NCBI GenBank assembly: GCA_003260025.2
Contig: QFZU02000019.1
Location: 1 to 39,550, forward strand
Reading direction: 5' to 3'
DNA length: 39,550 nt
Source: Microbispora triticiradicis
GTDB lineage: Bacteria; Actinomycetota; Actinomycetes; Streptosporangiales; Streptosporangiaceae
Under the pieces are notes generated by a model, which saw nothing but the letters and a program-made list of their open reading frames with translations, made no database searches and had not been told where the DNA came from. Made by a program: the position numbers and the translations under genes. Of this stretch, positions 8,691-15,685 are shown in pieces (position 1 is the stretch's first letter; each line of letters begins with the position of its first letter).

Positions 8691-8736
8691 TGTCACAGTG
8701 CGACATCTATCACCAGAATGTTGTCGCCCCACGACA
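8691..8736. promoter_or_regulatory. Two TGTC-N7-GACA palindromes in front of the catabolic operon
   Basis: The first palindrome spans 8691-8705 (TGTC acagtgc GACA). The second spans 8722-8736 (TGTC gccccac GACA) and extends one base on each side to TTGTC...GACAA. Their centres are 31 bp apart, about three helical turns, so two dimers would sit on the same DNA face. They lie 37-82 bp upstream of the DUF917 start, where operator sites are expected. The PucR-type regulator of the same operon is the obvious candidate ligand (inference). Confidence 0.55.
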
Positions 8737-8791
8737 AACCCGGAAAAACGACCGTGCCGGCACATCCGGCCGTGGCATCGGGCACAAAAGC

Positions 8792-8827
8792 AAAAGGCCC
8801 GGCCTCCGTTTCCGGAGACCGGGCCTT
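8792..8827 (-). terminator. Intrinsic terminator after the first initiator tRNA
   Basis: A hairpin with outer arms AAGGCCCGG (8794-8802) and CCGGGCCTT (8819-8827), plus an inner CTCCG/CGGAG stem. On the minus strand it is followed by the U-rich run TTTTGCTTTTG. It starts 6 bp beyond the tRNA 3' end, and so should end the tRNA transcript. Confidence 0.85.
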
Positions 8828-8833
8828 CGAACT

Positions 8834-8910
8834 TGGTAGCGGGGACAGGATTTGAACCTGCGACCTCTGGGTTATGAGCCCAGCGAGCTACCGAACTGCT
8901 CCACCCCGCG
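8834..8910 (-). tRNA. tRNA-fMet (anticodon CAT), CCA encoded
   Basis: A 77-nt cloverleaf beginning CGCGGGGTGGAGCAG and ending CCCCGCTACCA. Initiator features are visible: an unpaired first position (C1 opposite T72) and three consecutive G:C pairs in the anticodon stem (CTGGG/CCCAG) around loop CTCATAA. The T-loop GGTTCAAATCC is standard. It differs from the second copy at 11233-11306 by one base in the D-loop (TTCGGTAG against CTCGGTAG) and by carrying its own CCA. Confidence 0.97.
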
Positions 8911-8923
8911 TCGTTGTGTCTCC

Positions 8924-8953
8924 ATGTTACCCACCCCGCGCAGCCAACACCAA
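8924..8953 (-). promoter_or_regulatory. Promoter of the first initiator tRNA
   Basis: The minus strand reads TTGGTG (8953-8948), an 18-nt spacer, then TAACAT (8929-8924), 13 nt before the tRNA 5' end. This matches housekeeping sigma-factor hexamers with a start point near 8917. Confidence 0.6.
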
Positions 8954-8999
8954 ATCGTTTCCCCGAGGTGGCCCGCCGTACGACTCGGAGCGGCTCATC

Positions 9000-9302
9000 T
9001 CAAGCGGCAGCGTTCCGGCCCACGGTGATGGTAAAGGTGGTCTCCATCGCCCTGGCGAGACGGTCGAGCATGGCCAGCGTAGGCACGCCGCCACCTCCCT
9101 CAATACGCGACAGGGCAGGCTGCGTGATCTGCGCCCGGCGCGCCACCTCGGCCTGCGTCAGACCGAGCTCGATCCGGCGAGATCTGATCATCTCGCCGAG
9201 CCGCAGATCCAATCCGGCCTGGATGTATTCGGCATGCTCAACGACCTCGCTACGCGACCGTTCCGTCCTGATCGTCTTCCACCTGCTGTGCCCTGCCATC
9301 AT
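9000..9302 (-). CDS. XRE-family HTH antitoxin-like regulator
   Basis: A 100-residue DNA-binding protein. The HTH_3 fold covers about residues 34-92: LGEMIRSRRIELGLTQAEVARRA, the recognition helix TQPALSRIE, then PTLAMLDRLARAM. The length and the N-terminal extension match HigA-type antitoxins of type II toxin-antitoxin pairs. The ATG at 9302 has an AAGGAG site just upstream and overlaps the stop of an upstream frame that looks like a decayed toxin tail. With no intact toxin visible, it is either an orphan antitoxin or a stand-alone repressor that presumably still binds its own promoter. Confidence 0.85.
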   Translation of the reverse strand: MMAGHSRWKTIRTERSRSEVVEHAEYIQAGLDLRLGEMIRSRRIELGLTQAEVARRAQITQPALSRIEGGGGVPTLAMLDRLARAMETTFTITVGRNAAA

Positions 9303-9454
9303 CCGCTCCTTTCGAACATGTGAGTGGTCGCGTCGAGATGGGCCACCTCACAAAGCTGCTTGGCTTTGACCGCACGCTCGACGTCGGCATGCGGAGGTGT
9401 TTCACGTACGCCTCGCCGCCTGGGTACGGGGTGCTCGGCGGACAGGTGCGGGGG
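9299..9454 (-). pseudogene. Remnant of a HigB/RelE-like toxin (C-terminal part only)
   Basis: In the minus frame ending at TGA 9301-9299, the last 51 codons include RETPPHADVERAVKAKQL. This resembles the C-terminal 'K-TP--E-E-A' helix of HigB/Gp49-type toxins. The stop overlaps the antitoxin start exactly as in intact toxin-antitoxin operons. Upstream, the frame reaches the GNAT stop codon at 9457-9455 without a usable start, and there is no room for the roughly 60 missing N-terminal residues. The toxin appears to have been deleted, with the GNAT gene now abutting its stump. Family assignment from such a short stretch is tentative. Confidence 0.4.
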
Positions 9455-9964
9455 TCAGGGGAGAGACAACTCGTACTCGACCTGCTCGATGGGGTTGCCG
9501 TCGCCGAAGTCGTGGTCGCGGACCGCGCCCGATTCGGTGAAGCCGCTCTTCCGGTAGAACCGGCGCGCCTGCGGGGTGTCCCGGAGCGTCCAGAGGTGGG
9601 CCCGGCCGAAGCCCTGTTCGCCGATCCTGCGCAGGGTCGCGGCCATCAGCGCGTTGGCGACACCGGTTCCCCAGCCGTCCGGATGGGCGTAGCAGCCGAA
9701 GATCTCCGCGGCCTCCGGCCGTGCCGGCGAGGAGCCGAAGTAGGTGAAGGCGAGCGGCCGGCCGTCCAGCGCGCCGAGCAGGACGGTGTCCCTCTTCTGG
9801 AGAAGCACGTCACGCCATTTGCCACGCCGATGCCTGATCGCCTCCGCGGCGAACTCCGGGGAGAAGAACCCCACGTAGACCGCCTGCCACGACTCCGCGT
9901 GGATCTCGCCGACCACGTCCCCGTCCTCGGGCGTGGCTTCGGTGACCGTCAACACTCCACTCAC
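9455..9964 (-). CDS. GNAT-family N-acetyltransferase
   Basis: A 169-residue acetyl-CoA-dependent acyltransferase. GNAT core elements occur in order: the N-terminal strand VTEATPEDGDVVGEIH, beta-4 at EIFGCYAHPDGWGTGVANAL (the acetyl-CoA pyrophosphate loop, here GWGTGVA), and the C-terminal RRFYRKSGFTESG. The start is the GTG at 9964: a TAGCGT -10 element lies exactly 6 nt upstream and a TTGCCA -35 element 18 nt beyond that, which implies a leaderless mRNA. The substrate is unknown; antibiotic, amino-acid and protein acetylation all occur in this family. Confidence 0.88.
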   Translation of the reverse strand: MSGVLTVTEATPEDGDVVGEIHAESWQAVYVGFFSPEFAAEAIRHRRGKWRDVLLQKRDTVLLGALDGRPLAFTYFGSSPARPEAAEIFGCYAHPDGWGTGVANALMAATLRRIGEQGFGRAHLWTLRDTPQARRFYRKSGFTESGAVRDHDFGDGNPIEQVEYELSLP

Positions 9965-9970
9965 ACCACG

Positions 9971-10000
9971 ACGCTAGAGAACCCCGCGTGCTCCTGGCAA
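9971..10000 (-). promoter_or_regulatory. Leaderless promoter of the GNAT gene
   Basis: On the minus strand: TTGCCA (10000-9995), 18-nt spacer, TAGCGT (9976-9971), 6 nt, then GTG. Both hexamers are close to the actinobacterial housekeeping consensus, and no ribosome site lies in front of the GTG. Confidence 0.65.
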
Positions 10001-10003
10001 CGC

Positions 10004-10040
10004 GAAGGCCCGGTGCCCGTTCCCGGGGCACCGGGCCTTC
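10004..10040. terminator. Perfect 15-bp hairpin between the GNAT and esterase genes
   Basis: Arms GAAGGCCCGGTGCCC (10004-10018) and GGGCACCGGGCCTTC (10026-10040) enclose a 7-nt loop. No U-run follows on either strand, which is common for actinobacterial terminators. It is 33 bp past the esterase stop. The hairpin and its CAACGC and CTT flanks are nearly identical to the hairpin after the second tRNA (11188-11225). Confidence 0.7.
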
Positions 10041-10073
10041 GGCTTCAGCGGCGCGGAGCCGCGACCGAGGCGA

Positions 10074-11000
10074 TCAGGGCTGCGCGAGCACGCCGCGCAG
10101 GAACGCGACGGCCTGGGCGATGGCCGCCCCGGCGGCGTGGGTGTCACGCAGGGCGTTCAGCATGACGAAGTCGTGGATGACGCCGAGATAACGGACCGCG
10201 GTGACGGGCACGCCCGCCTCGCGCAGCTTCGCCGCGTAGGCCTCGCCCTCGTCGCGCAGCACGTCCGCCTCCGCCGTGATGACGAGGGCGGGCGGCAGAC
10301 CGGCGAGCTGCTCGGCGGTGGCCCGCAGCGGAGACGCGGTGATCTCCGCCCGCTGCTCCTCGCTGGTCGTGTACTGGTCCCAGAACCACTGCATCGCGTC
10401 CCGCCGGAGGAAGTAGCCCTCGGCGAACTGGTGGTAGGAGCCCGTGTCGAAGCTCGCGTCGGTGACAGGGTAGAACAACACCTGACCGGCCAGTCGCACG
10501 TCGCCGCGTTCCTTCGCCGTCAGGGTGAGCGACGCGGTCATGTTGCCGCCGACCGAGTCGCCGGCGACGGCGATGCGGGCCGGGTCGAGCCCGTGCTCGG
10601 CGCCGTGCTCGGCCACCCAGCGCAGGGCGGCGTAGTTCTCGTCGGTGGCGACGGGATAGCGCGCCTCGGGCGAGAGGCTGTAGTTGACGAACACCACGGC
10701 GGCGCCGACGCCGAGCGCCAGTTCACGGGCGAGACGGTCGTGCGTGTGGTCGTTGCCGAACACCCAGCCCGCGCCGTGGATGTAGAGCACGACCGGAAGG
10801 GGTCCGGCCACCCCGGTGGGCCGGAAGACCGTCACCGCGCCCAGGCTCTCCTTCTCGGTCCCGGGCACCTCGATCTCCGGGCTCTGCACCTCGTCCACCG
10901 TCTTGCGGCCGTCCACCGGTCCGAGGTCGAACAGGTAGGGCGGGTTCGCGGTGGCCTCCACGAACGCCTGCGCCGCGGGTTCCAGGACGGGACTGCTCAA
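10074..11000 (-). CDS. Alpha/beta-hydrolase of the hormone-sensitive-lipase family (esterase)
   Basis: A 308-residue serine esterase. The oxyanion-hole motif HGAGWVFG (the HSL-type HGGG variant, here HGAG) precedes the nucleophile elbow GDSVGGNM. The acidic residue lies in EADVLRDEGEAYA and the catalytic histidine in the GVIHDFVM segment near the C-terminus. I placed the start at the TTG at 11000 because GAGGAG lies 7 nt upstream and the family N-terminus (SSPVLEPAAQAFVE) begins there; longer in-frame starts add an unlikely Cys/Arg-rich leader. HSL-family members hydrolyse short-chain esters and acetylated small molecules; the substrate here is unknown. Confidence 0.9.
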   Translation of the reverse strand: MSSPVLEPAAQAFVEATANPPYLFDLGPVDGRKTVDEVQSPEIEVPGTEKESLGAVTVFRPTGVAGPLPVVLYIHGAGWVFGNDHTHDRLARELALGVGAAVVFVNYSLSPEARYPVATDENYAALRWVAEHGAEHGLDPARIAVAGDSVGGNMTASLTLTAKERGDVRLAGQVLFYPVTDASFDTGSYHQFAEGYFLRRDAMQWFWDQYTTSEEQRAEITASPLRATAEQLAGLPPALVITAEADVLRDEGEAYAAKLREAGVPVTAVRYLGVIHDFVMLNALRDTHAAGAAIAQAVAFLRGVLAQP

Positions 11001-11187
11001 GGGGATACTCCTCGTTCTCACGATCGACGGCCACAGCAGGAGGACAAGCCGCCCAGGGCGCGCGTCATCCGACTCAGTGTCCAGTACGCCGCATACGCTA
11101 ACTGACGCACACAAATGTGGATAATCGGGACATATCACCATCGAAGGCGTCCGGGGTGACGATCAACCTCGCGGACTCCGCACAACG

Positions 11188-11225
11188 CGAAGGCCCGGTG
11201 TCCGTTTCCGGGCACCGGGCCTTCG
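11188..11225 (-). terminator. Hairpin terminator after the second initiator tRNA
   Basis: Arms CGAAGGCCCGGTG (11188-11200) and CACCGGGCCTTCG (11213-11225), 7 bp beyond the tRNA 3' end. It belongs to the same hairpin family as 8792-8827 and 10004-10040. There is no strong U-run. Confidence 0.75.
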
Positions 11226-11232
11226 ACTTGAG

Positions 11233-11306
11233 TAGCGGGGACAGGATTTGAACCTGCGACCTCTGGGTTATGAGCCCAGCGAGCTACCGAGCTGCTCCAC
11301 CCCGCG
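11233..11306 (-). tRNA. tRNA-fMet (anticodon CAT), CCA not encoded
   Basis: A 74-nt second initiator tRNA with the same acceptor stem, the same C1/T72 non-pair and the same three-G:C anticodon stem as the copy at 8834-8910. After the discriminator base the gene continues with CTCAAG, so the CCA end must be added enzymatically. Confidence 0.97.
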
Positions 11307-11317
11307 TCGGCTCTACG

Positions 11318-11346
11318 AGACTATCCCGCCACGGGCCGGGAGGCAA
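11318..11346 (-). promoter_or_regulatory. Promoter of the second initiator tRNA
   Basis: On the minus strand TTGCCT (11346-11341), a 17-nt spacer, and TAGTCT (11323-11318), 11 nt before the tRNA 5' end. The spacing is ideal. It begins directly after the terminator of the UPF0182 gene. Confidence 0.7.
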
Positions 11347-11347
11347 A

Positions 11348-11383
11348 CCGGAGCCTCGCGCCGCGGTGGGCGCGAGGCTCCGG
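11348..11383 (-). terminator. Terminator of the UPF0182 gene
   Basis: A perfect 15-bp inverted repeat: CCGGAGCCTCGCGCC (11348-11362) and its complement (11369-11383) with a 6-nt loop. It begins 6 bp after the stop codon, on the minus strand. Confidence 0.8.
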
Positions 11384-11389
11384 ACCCGC

Positions 11390-14300
11390 TCAGCCGCTCG
11401 GCGCCGGTGTGGGAGCGGCGGCCGAGGGACCGCCGCTCGGGCTCGCGCTCGCACTTGGTGCGGCGCTCCCGCTCGGGGCCGGGGTCGCCGTCGACGACGG
11501 CGTTGCCACCTTGAGCTTGGCCAGGTCGTCCAGCGCCTTCTTGAGCGCGTTCTGCGCGTCGCCGTACGCCTTCCAGTCGGGCGGGGTGTCCGACAGCGCC
11601 TTCTGCGAGTCCTGGAACGCCCGCTCCGCCCGGTCGAGCGCGGACGCGAGTGCCGAGGAGTTCGCCGGCGGCTGGGCGACCTGGTCCGGCGGCTGGTTGG
11701 GCTGCTGGTCGGGCGTCTGCTCCGGCGGCGTGGCCACGGTGCCGCCGAACACCTGCTGCAACGCCTCGCTCAGGTTGTCGCCGAAGCCGACCTTCTCGCC
11801 GAACAGCACGAGGACCTTGCGCAGCGTCGGATACTTGCCCGAGCTCTCCGCACGCGGCTGGATGTAGACCGGCTCGACGTAGAGCAGGCCACCGCCGAAC
11901 GGCAGCGTGAGCAGGTTCCCGTACAGCACGTCGGTCGCGCCGGCGGTGCCGCGTAGCAGGTTGAGCCGCTCCGAGACCGTGGGGTTCGACTCGAACAGGT
12001 TCTGCGCCTGCGGCGGACCCTGCACCGGGGTCGTGCTCGGCAACTGGAGGATCTCCAGTCGCGGGTTCGGTGTCGCGGCGGTCGCGTCGACCGCCATGAA
12101 CGCCGCCATGTTCTGCCGCTGGTTGGGCACGAACGTGGTCGTCAGCGAGAACCGCTCGGTGTCGCTGCCCGGCATCTTCATCGTCACGTAGTACGGCGGC
12201 TGCTTGCTCTTCTGGGTCGCCGGGTCCTCGGGGACCTTCCAGAAGTCCTGCGCGCCGAAGAACGCGTTGGCGTCGGTGACGTGGTAGGAGGTCAGGATCT
12301 CCCGCTGGGCCTTGAACAGGTCGGCCGGGTAGCGCAGGTGGTTGCGCAGGTCCGGGCTGATCTCCGAGGCCGGCTTGACGACGCCGCCGAAGGCCTTCCG
12401 CCAGGTCTGGAGGACGGGGTCCTTCTCGTCCCAGGCGTAGAGCGTGACCGTGCCGTCGTAGGCGTCCACGGTGGCCTTCACCGAGTTGCGGATGTAGTTG
12501 ATCTCGTCCCTGGGCACCTGCGGCACGCCGAGCCGGCTGCTCTGCACGTCCGTCGTCAGCGACTCCAGGCTCTTGCGCTCGGAGTAGGGATAGGAGTCGG
12601 AGGTCGTGTACGCGTCCACGATCCAGACGATGCGCCCGTCCACCACCGACGGGTACGGGTCGCGGTCCAGCGTGAGGAACGGCGCGACCTGCTGGATGCG
12701 CTCCACCGGCTCACGGTTGTAGAGGATGCGCGACTCGGAGTTGATATTGGAGTTCAGCAGCAGGTTGGTCTCGCCGTACTTCACGGCGTAGAGGAGGCGG
12801 CGGAAGAAGTTGCCGACCGAGACGCCGCCCTTGCCCTCGTAGGTGTTGTTGACCTGGCCCGTGGTGTTCTGCCGGTCGTCGCCCTGCTGCCCCTGCTGGG
12901 GGTAGTCGAGCTCGATCGGTTTGGCCGACTTCGGGCCGCCGACGATCGAGTAGTCGGGCGAGTGCTCCCCGAAGTAGACGCGGGGCTCGTAGTCGCCGAG
13001 GTCGCCGACCGGCGGGATGTCCTTCTCGCTGAAGACCGGCAGACCGCTGCTGTCCACCTTGTTGCCGGGCGCGGCGGCGAAGCCGAAGCCGTGCGTGTAG
13101 ACGAGGTGGCTGTTGATCCAGTTGCGCTGGCCCTCCGGCGGGAGGCCGATCTCCCGGACCGCCACGACGGTGTCCCGCAGCTTGCCGTCGACCGTGTATC
13201 TGTCGATGTCGAGTTGCTCGGGGAACTGGTAGTAGCCGCGGACCTGCTGCTTCTGCTGGAAGGTCGGCGACAGCAGGCTGGGGTCGAGCAGGCGCATCCC
13301 GGGGATGGCCGACGCCTCGGTCTGCAGCACGGAGGCGTCGGTGTCGGTCTTGGCGCTGTACTCCGTGACCTTCGCCGTATCGACGCCGTACGCCTTCCGG
13401 GTCGCGTCGATGTTGCGCTGGATGTACGCCTGCTCCTTGCTCTGCTGGTTCGGCCGCACCTGGAACTGCTCGACCAGCGAGGGATAGACGGTGCCGATCA
13501 GCACGGCCGACAGGACGAGGAGCCCGAACGCCGCTCCCGGCCACATCCCGCCGGGCCGGATGACGCCGGCGAAGAAGATCAGCGCGCAGATGATGGAGAT
13601 GGCCGCGAGGATCCCCTTGGCCGGGAGCACGGCGTGCACGTCGGTGTAGGAGGCGCCGAAGACCTTGCCCCGGTCGGAGAAGACCAGGCTGTACCGGTCG
13701 AGGAAGTACGCCGCGCCCTTCAACAGGACGAACACGCCGAGCAGCACCGACAGGTGGACCCGGGCGGCCCGGGTGGCGTGCACCCCTCCGGGCGAGGAGA
13801 TGCGGAAGCCGCCGTACAGGTAGTGCACGGCGGTGGCCGCGATGATCGACAGGATCACGGCGGTGAACAGGAAGTTCAGCAGCATCCGCAGGAACGGATA
13901 CGTGAACATGAAGAACGAGAGATCGAGCCCGAACTGGGCGTCCTTCTGGCCGAACGGCGTGGCGTTGGCGAAAAGGAGCCAGGTCTTCCACTGCCCGGCC
14001 GTGGACGATCCGGTGAACAGGGCGAGGACGCCCATGCCGACCAGGAAGACCAGCCGCCGGTGCGGGTCGAGGGCCACCCGGTAGCGGTCGGCGCCCTGCG
14101 GCGCGCCGAACATCCCCGGGCCGAACATCGGGCGGGTGCGGTGCGCGAGCACCATGTTGCCGCCCACGATGGCCAGCATCAGGGCGGCACCCACGACGAA
14201 CAGCAGCACCTGCGTGAGCAGCATCGTGGAGAACACCGAGGAGAAGTGCACCGAGTCGTACCAGAGGTAGTCGGTGTAGATCCCCGCGAAGACGAGCAGT

Positions 14301-14401
14301 AATACGACGATCGCCACCACGGCGATCAGTACGGGTATCAGCAGGCGCGGCCGTCGGGGCAAGCGCACCGCCCGTCCGGCTCCGGGGCTCCGGAAGCTCA
14401 A
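11390..14401 (-). CDS. UPF0182 family large membrane protein
   Basis: This 1003-residue protein belongs to a family widespread in actinobacteria (M. tuberculosis Rv3193c) with no established function. The N-terminal third holds about seven hydrophobic helices, starting RLLIPVLIAVVAIVVLLLVFAGIYTDYLWY. A long extracytoplasmic region follows with family landmarks such as YTDYLWYDSVHFSSVF, VYTHGFGFAAAPGN and PYSERKSLE. The C-terminus is a Ser/Pro/Ala-rich tail after a helical stretch DRAERAFQDSQKALSD. The TTG at 14401 is taken as start because AAGGGG lies 7 nt upstream and MSFR is the usual family N-terminus. Confidence 0.93.
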   Translation of the reverse strand: MSFRSPGAGRAVRLPRRPRLLIPVLIAVVAIVVLLLVFAGIYTDYLWYDSVHFSSVFSTMLLTQVLLFVVGAALMLAIVGGNMVLAHRTRPMFGPGMFGAPQGADRYRVALDPHRRLVFLVGMGVLALFTGSSTAGQWKTWLLFANATPFGQKDAQFGLDLSFFMFTYPFLRMLLNFLFTAVILSIIAATAVHYLYGGFRISSPGGVHATRAARVHLSVLLGVFVLLKGAAYFLDRYSLVFSDRGKVFGASYTDVHAVLPAKGILAAISIICALIFFAGVIRPGGMWPGAAFGLLVLSAVLIGTVYPSLVEQFQVRPNQQSKEQAYIQRNIDATRKAYGVDTAKVTEYSAKTDTDASVLQTEASAIPGMRLLDPSLLSPTFQQKQQVRGYYQFPEQLDIDRYTVDGKLRDTVVAVREIGLPPEGQRNWINSHLVYTHGFGFAAAPGNKVDSSGLPVFSEKDIPPVGDLGDYEPRVYFGEHSPDYSIVGGPKSAKPIELDYPQQGQQGDDRQNTTGQVNNTYEGKGGVSVGNFFRRLLYAVKYGETNLLLNSNINSESRILYNREPVERIQQVAPFLTLDRDPYPSVVDGRIVWIVDAYTTSDSYPYSERKSLESLTTDVQSSRLGVPQVPRDEINYIRNSVKATVDAYDGTVTLYAWDEKDPVLQTWRKAFGGVVKPASEISPDLRNHLRYPADLFKAQREILTSYHVTDANAFFGAQDFWKVPEDPATQKSKQPPYYVTMKMPGSDTERFSLTTTFVPNQRQNMAAFMAVDATAATPNPRLEILQLPSTTPVQGPPQAQNLFESNPTVSERLNLLRGTAGATDVLYGNLLTLPFGGGLLYVEPVYIQPRAESSGKYPTLRKVLVLFGEKVGFGDNLSEALQQVFGGTVATPPEQTPDQQPNQPPDQVAQPPANSSALASALDRAERAFQDSQKALSDTPPDWKAYGDAQNALKKALDDLAKLKVATPSSTATPAPSGSAAPSASASPSGGPSAAAPTPAPSG

Positions 14402-14607
14402 CGCTCAACCCCTTGTCTCGGATTGTCGGAAACTCAGATGGGTGTCAGATTGTCGCGGCGCAAACGGTCCGTGCTTGGAAACCTACACCGCGGGGAGCGT
14501 GCCCGCGGTAACGGATCTGATCGTTATGGTGGCGCCCCGTCGCCACGTGACGAACGCGGGACGGGAGCGGAAGGGCCAGGTCAGCCGCCCACGCGCCCGC
14601 CGCACGC

Positions 14608-15657
14608 TCAGCCCGCGGGGCAGGAGGGCACGTCGCCCGAGTGGTCACGCAGCGCGTCGATGGCCTTGACCGCGCTTTCGAGGGTGTCGGCCCGCACCAG
14701 GCGCAGCCCCTCGGGCACGGCCTTGACGGCGTCGGCGCAGTTGTCCGCGGGGGTGAGGAACACCGTGGCGCCCGCCCGCCGCGCGCCGACCATCTTCTGC
14801 TCGATCCCGCCGATGGGGCCGACTATCCCGTCGGGCTGGATCGTGCCGGTGCCGGCGATGGACATGCCGCCGGTGAGCGCCCCCGGGGTCAGCTTGTCGT
14901 AGATGCCCAGCGAGAACATCAGCCCGGCGCTGGGCCCGCCGATGTCGCCGACGCTGATGTCGACCTTGAAGGGGAACCGGTAGGAGCTCGACCGCATCTG
15001 GACGCCCACGATCGTCGTGCCGTCCTTGCCGGCGATGGTGGAGACCGGGATCTGCGTCTCCGACCCCCCACGCTTGACGCTGAACGTCACCTGCTCGCCT
15101 GGTTTGTGCCTGCGGACGGCTCCCGCGACGGAGTCCAGCGCGGTCGCCGGGGCGCCGTCCACCGCGGTGATCTCGTCGCCGGGCTTGAGCTTCCCGTCGG
15201 CGGGCGTCCCCTTGTTGGTCGAGACGACCGTGACGGTCTTCTCGATGGGGATCTTCAGCGCGTTCAGCGCGGCGGCGGTGGCCCACTGCTGCGAGTCGGT
15301 CATCTCCTGGGTGTTCTGCTCCTCCACCTCCTTCGGCGTGGAGGTCTTGGGGAACAGCGTCTCCTCCGGCACCACCGCGACCGTGGGGTCGAGCCAGCCG
15401 CGCAGCGCGGTGACCAGGTCGAGGCGGTTGCCCGGCCCGCCCTGGTAGGCGACGGTGACCATGCTCAGCCTGCCCTGCGTCGGGTACGTCTCATGCCCCG
15501 AGATCGAGATGACCGGCTTGCCCTTGACGTCCCCGATCGTGTTCTCCGTCGGCCCGGGGCTCAGCACTACGTACGGCACCGGGACCATGGCGCCGATCAC
15601 CGCGAACGCGAGCGTGAGGAAACCCGCGACCAGCAGGGTCAGAGCGCGTCGGGACAT
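14608..15657 (-). CDS. PDZ-domain Lon-like (S16) membrane-anchored serine protease
   Basis: A 349-residue protein with one N-terminal membrane anchor (about 6-26), an extracytoplasmic region, a PDZ domain (about 125-205, with LKPGDEITAVDG) and an S16 peptidase domain. The Ser-Lys dyad is visible as S243 in GGPSAG and K288 in IEQKMVGARRAG. This is the YlbL/Rv3194c type, whose PDZ domain is inserted before the Lon-type catalytic domain; natural substrates are largely unknown. It lies between MoaE and UPF0182 on the same strand. A TAGAGT element 6 nt before the ATG suggests its own leaderless transcript. Confidence 0.93.
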   Translation of the reverse strand: MSRRALTLLVAGFLTLAFAVIGAMVPVPYVVLSPGPTENTIGDVKGKPVISISGHETYPTQGRLSMVTVAYQGGPGNRLDLVTALRGWLDPTVAVVPEETLFPKTSTPKEVEEQNTQEMTDSQQWATAAALNALKIPIEKTVTVVSTNKGTPADGKLKPGDEITAVDGAPATALDSVAGAVRRHKPGEQVTFSVKRGGSETQIPVSTIAGKDGTTIVGVQMRSSSYRFPFKVDISVGDIGGPSAGLMFSLGIYDKLTPGALTGGMSIAGTGTIQPDGIVGPIGGIEQKMVGARRAGATVFLTPADNCADAVKAVPEGLRLVRADTLESAVKAIDALRDHSGDVPSCPAG

Positions 15658-15663
15658 GGACGA

Positions 15664-15669
15664 ACTCTA
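15664..15669 (-). promoter_or_regulatory. -10 element of a possible leaderless promoter for the PDZ/S16 gene
   Basis: TAGAGT on the minus strand, followed by 6 nt and the ATG at 15657. No Shine-Dalgarno sequence is visible. The -35 region falls in the end of moaE and is weak. Confidence 0.45.
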
Positions 15670-15685
15670 TGCGTTCCGGACCGCT

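Noticed and set aside
7587..8765. A 37-residue N-terminal extension of the DUF917 protein from an ATG at 8765
   Set aside because: The extension is Arg/Cys/His-rich, unlike the family N-terminus, and would place the palindromic operators inside the coding region.
10041..10073. A decayed third tRNA-fMet next to the middle hairpin
   Set aside because: Only about 9 of 15 bases can be matched to the tRNA 3' end; too weak to annotate, so it is kept only as a hypothesis in the tRNA-duplication finding.
8834..11306. An integrated element using tRNA genes as attachment sites
   Set aside because: No integrase, transposase or phage gene lies between the two tRNA genes, and the repeats are complete functional tRNAs with promoters rather than a short att core.
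12281..14302. A 673-codon plus-strand frame within UPF0182
   Set aside because: It is antisense to a strongly conserved protein; composition (Val/Asp/Arg/Gly/His) is typical of reverse-complement shadows and there is no start signal.
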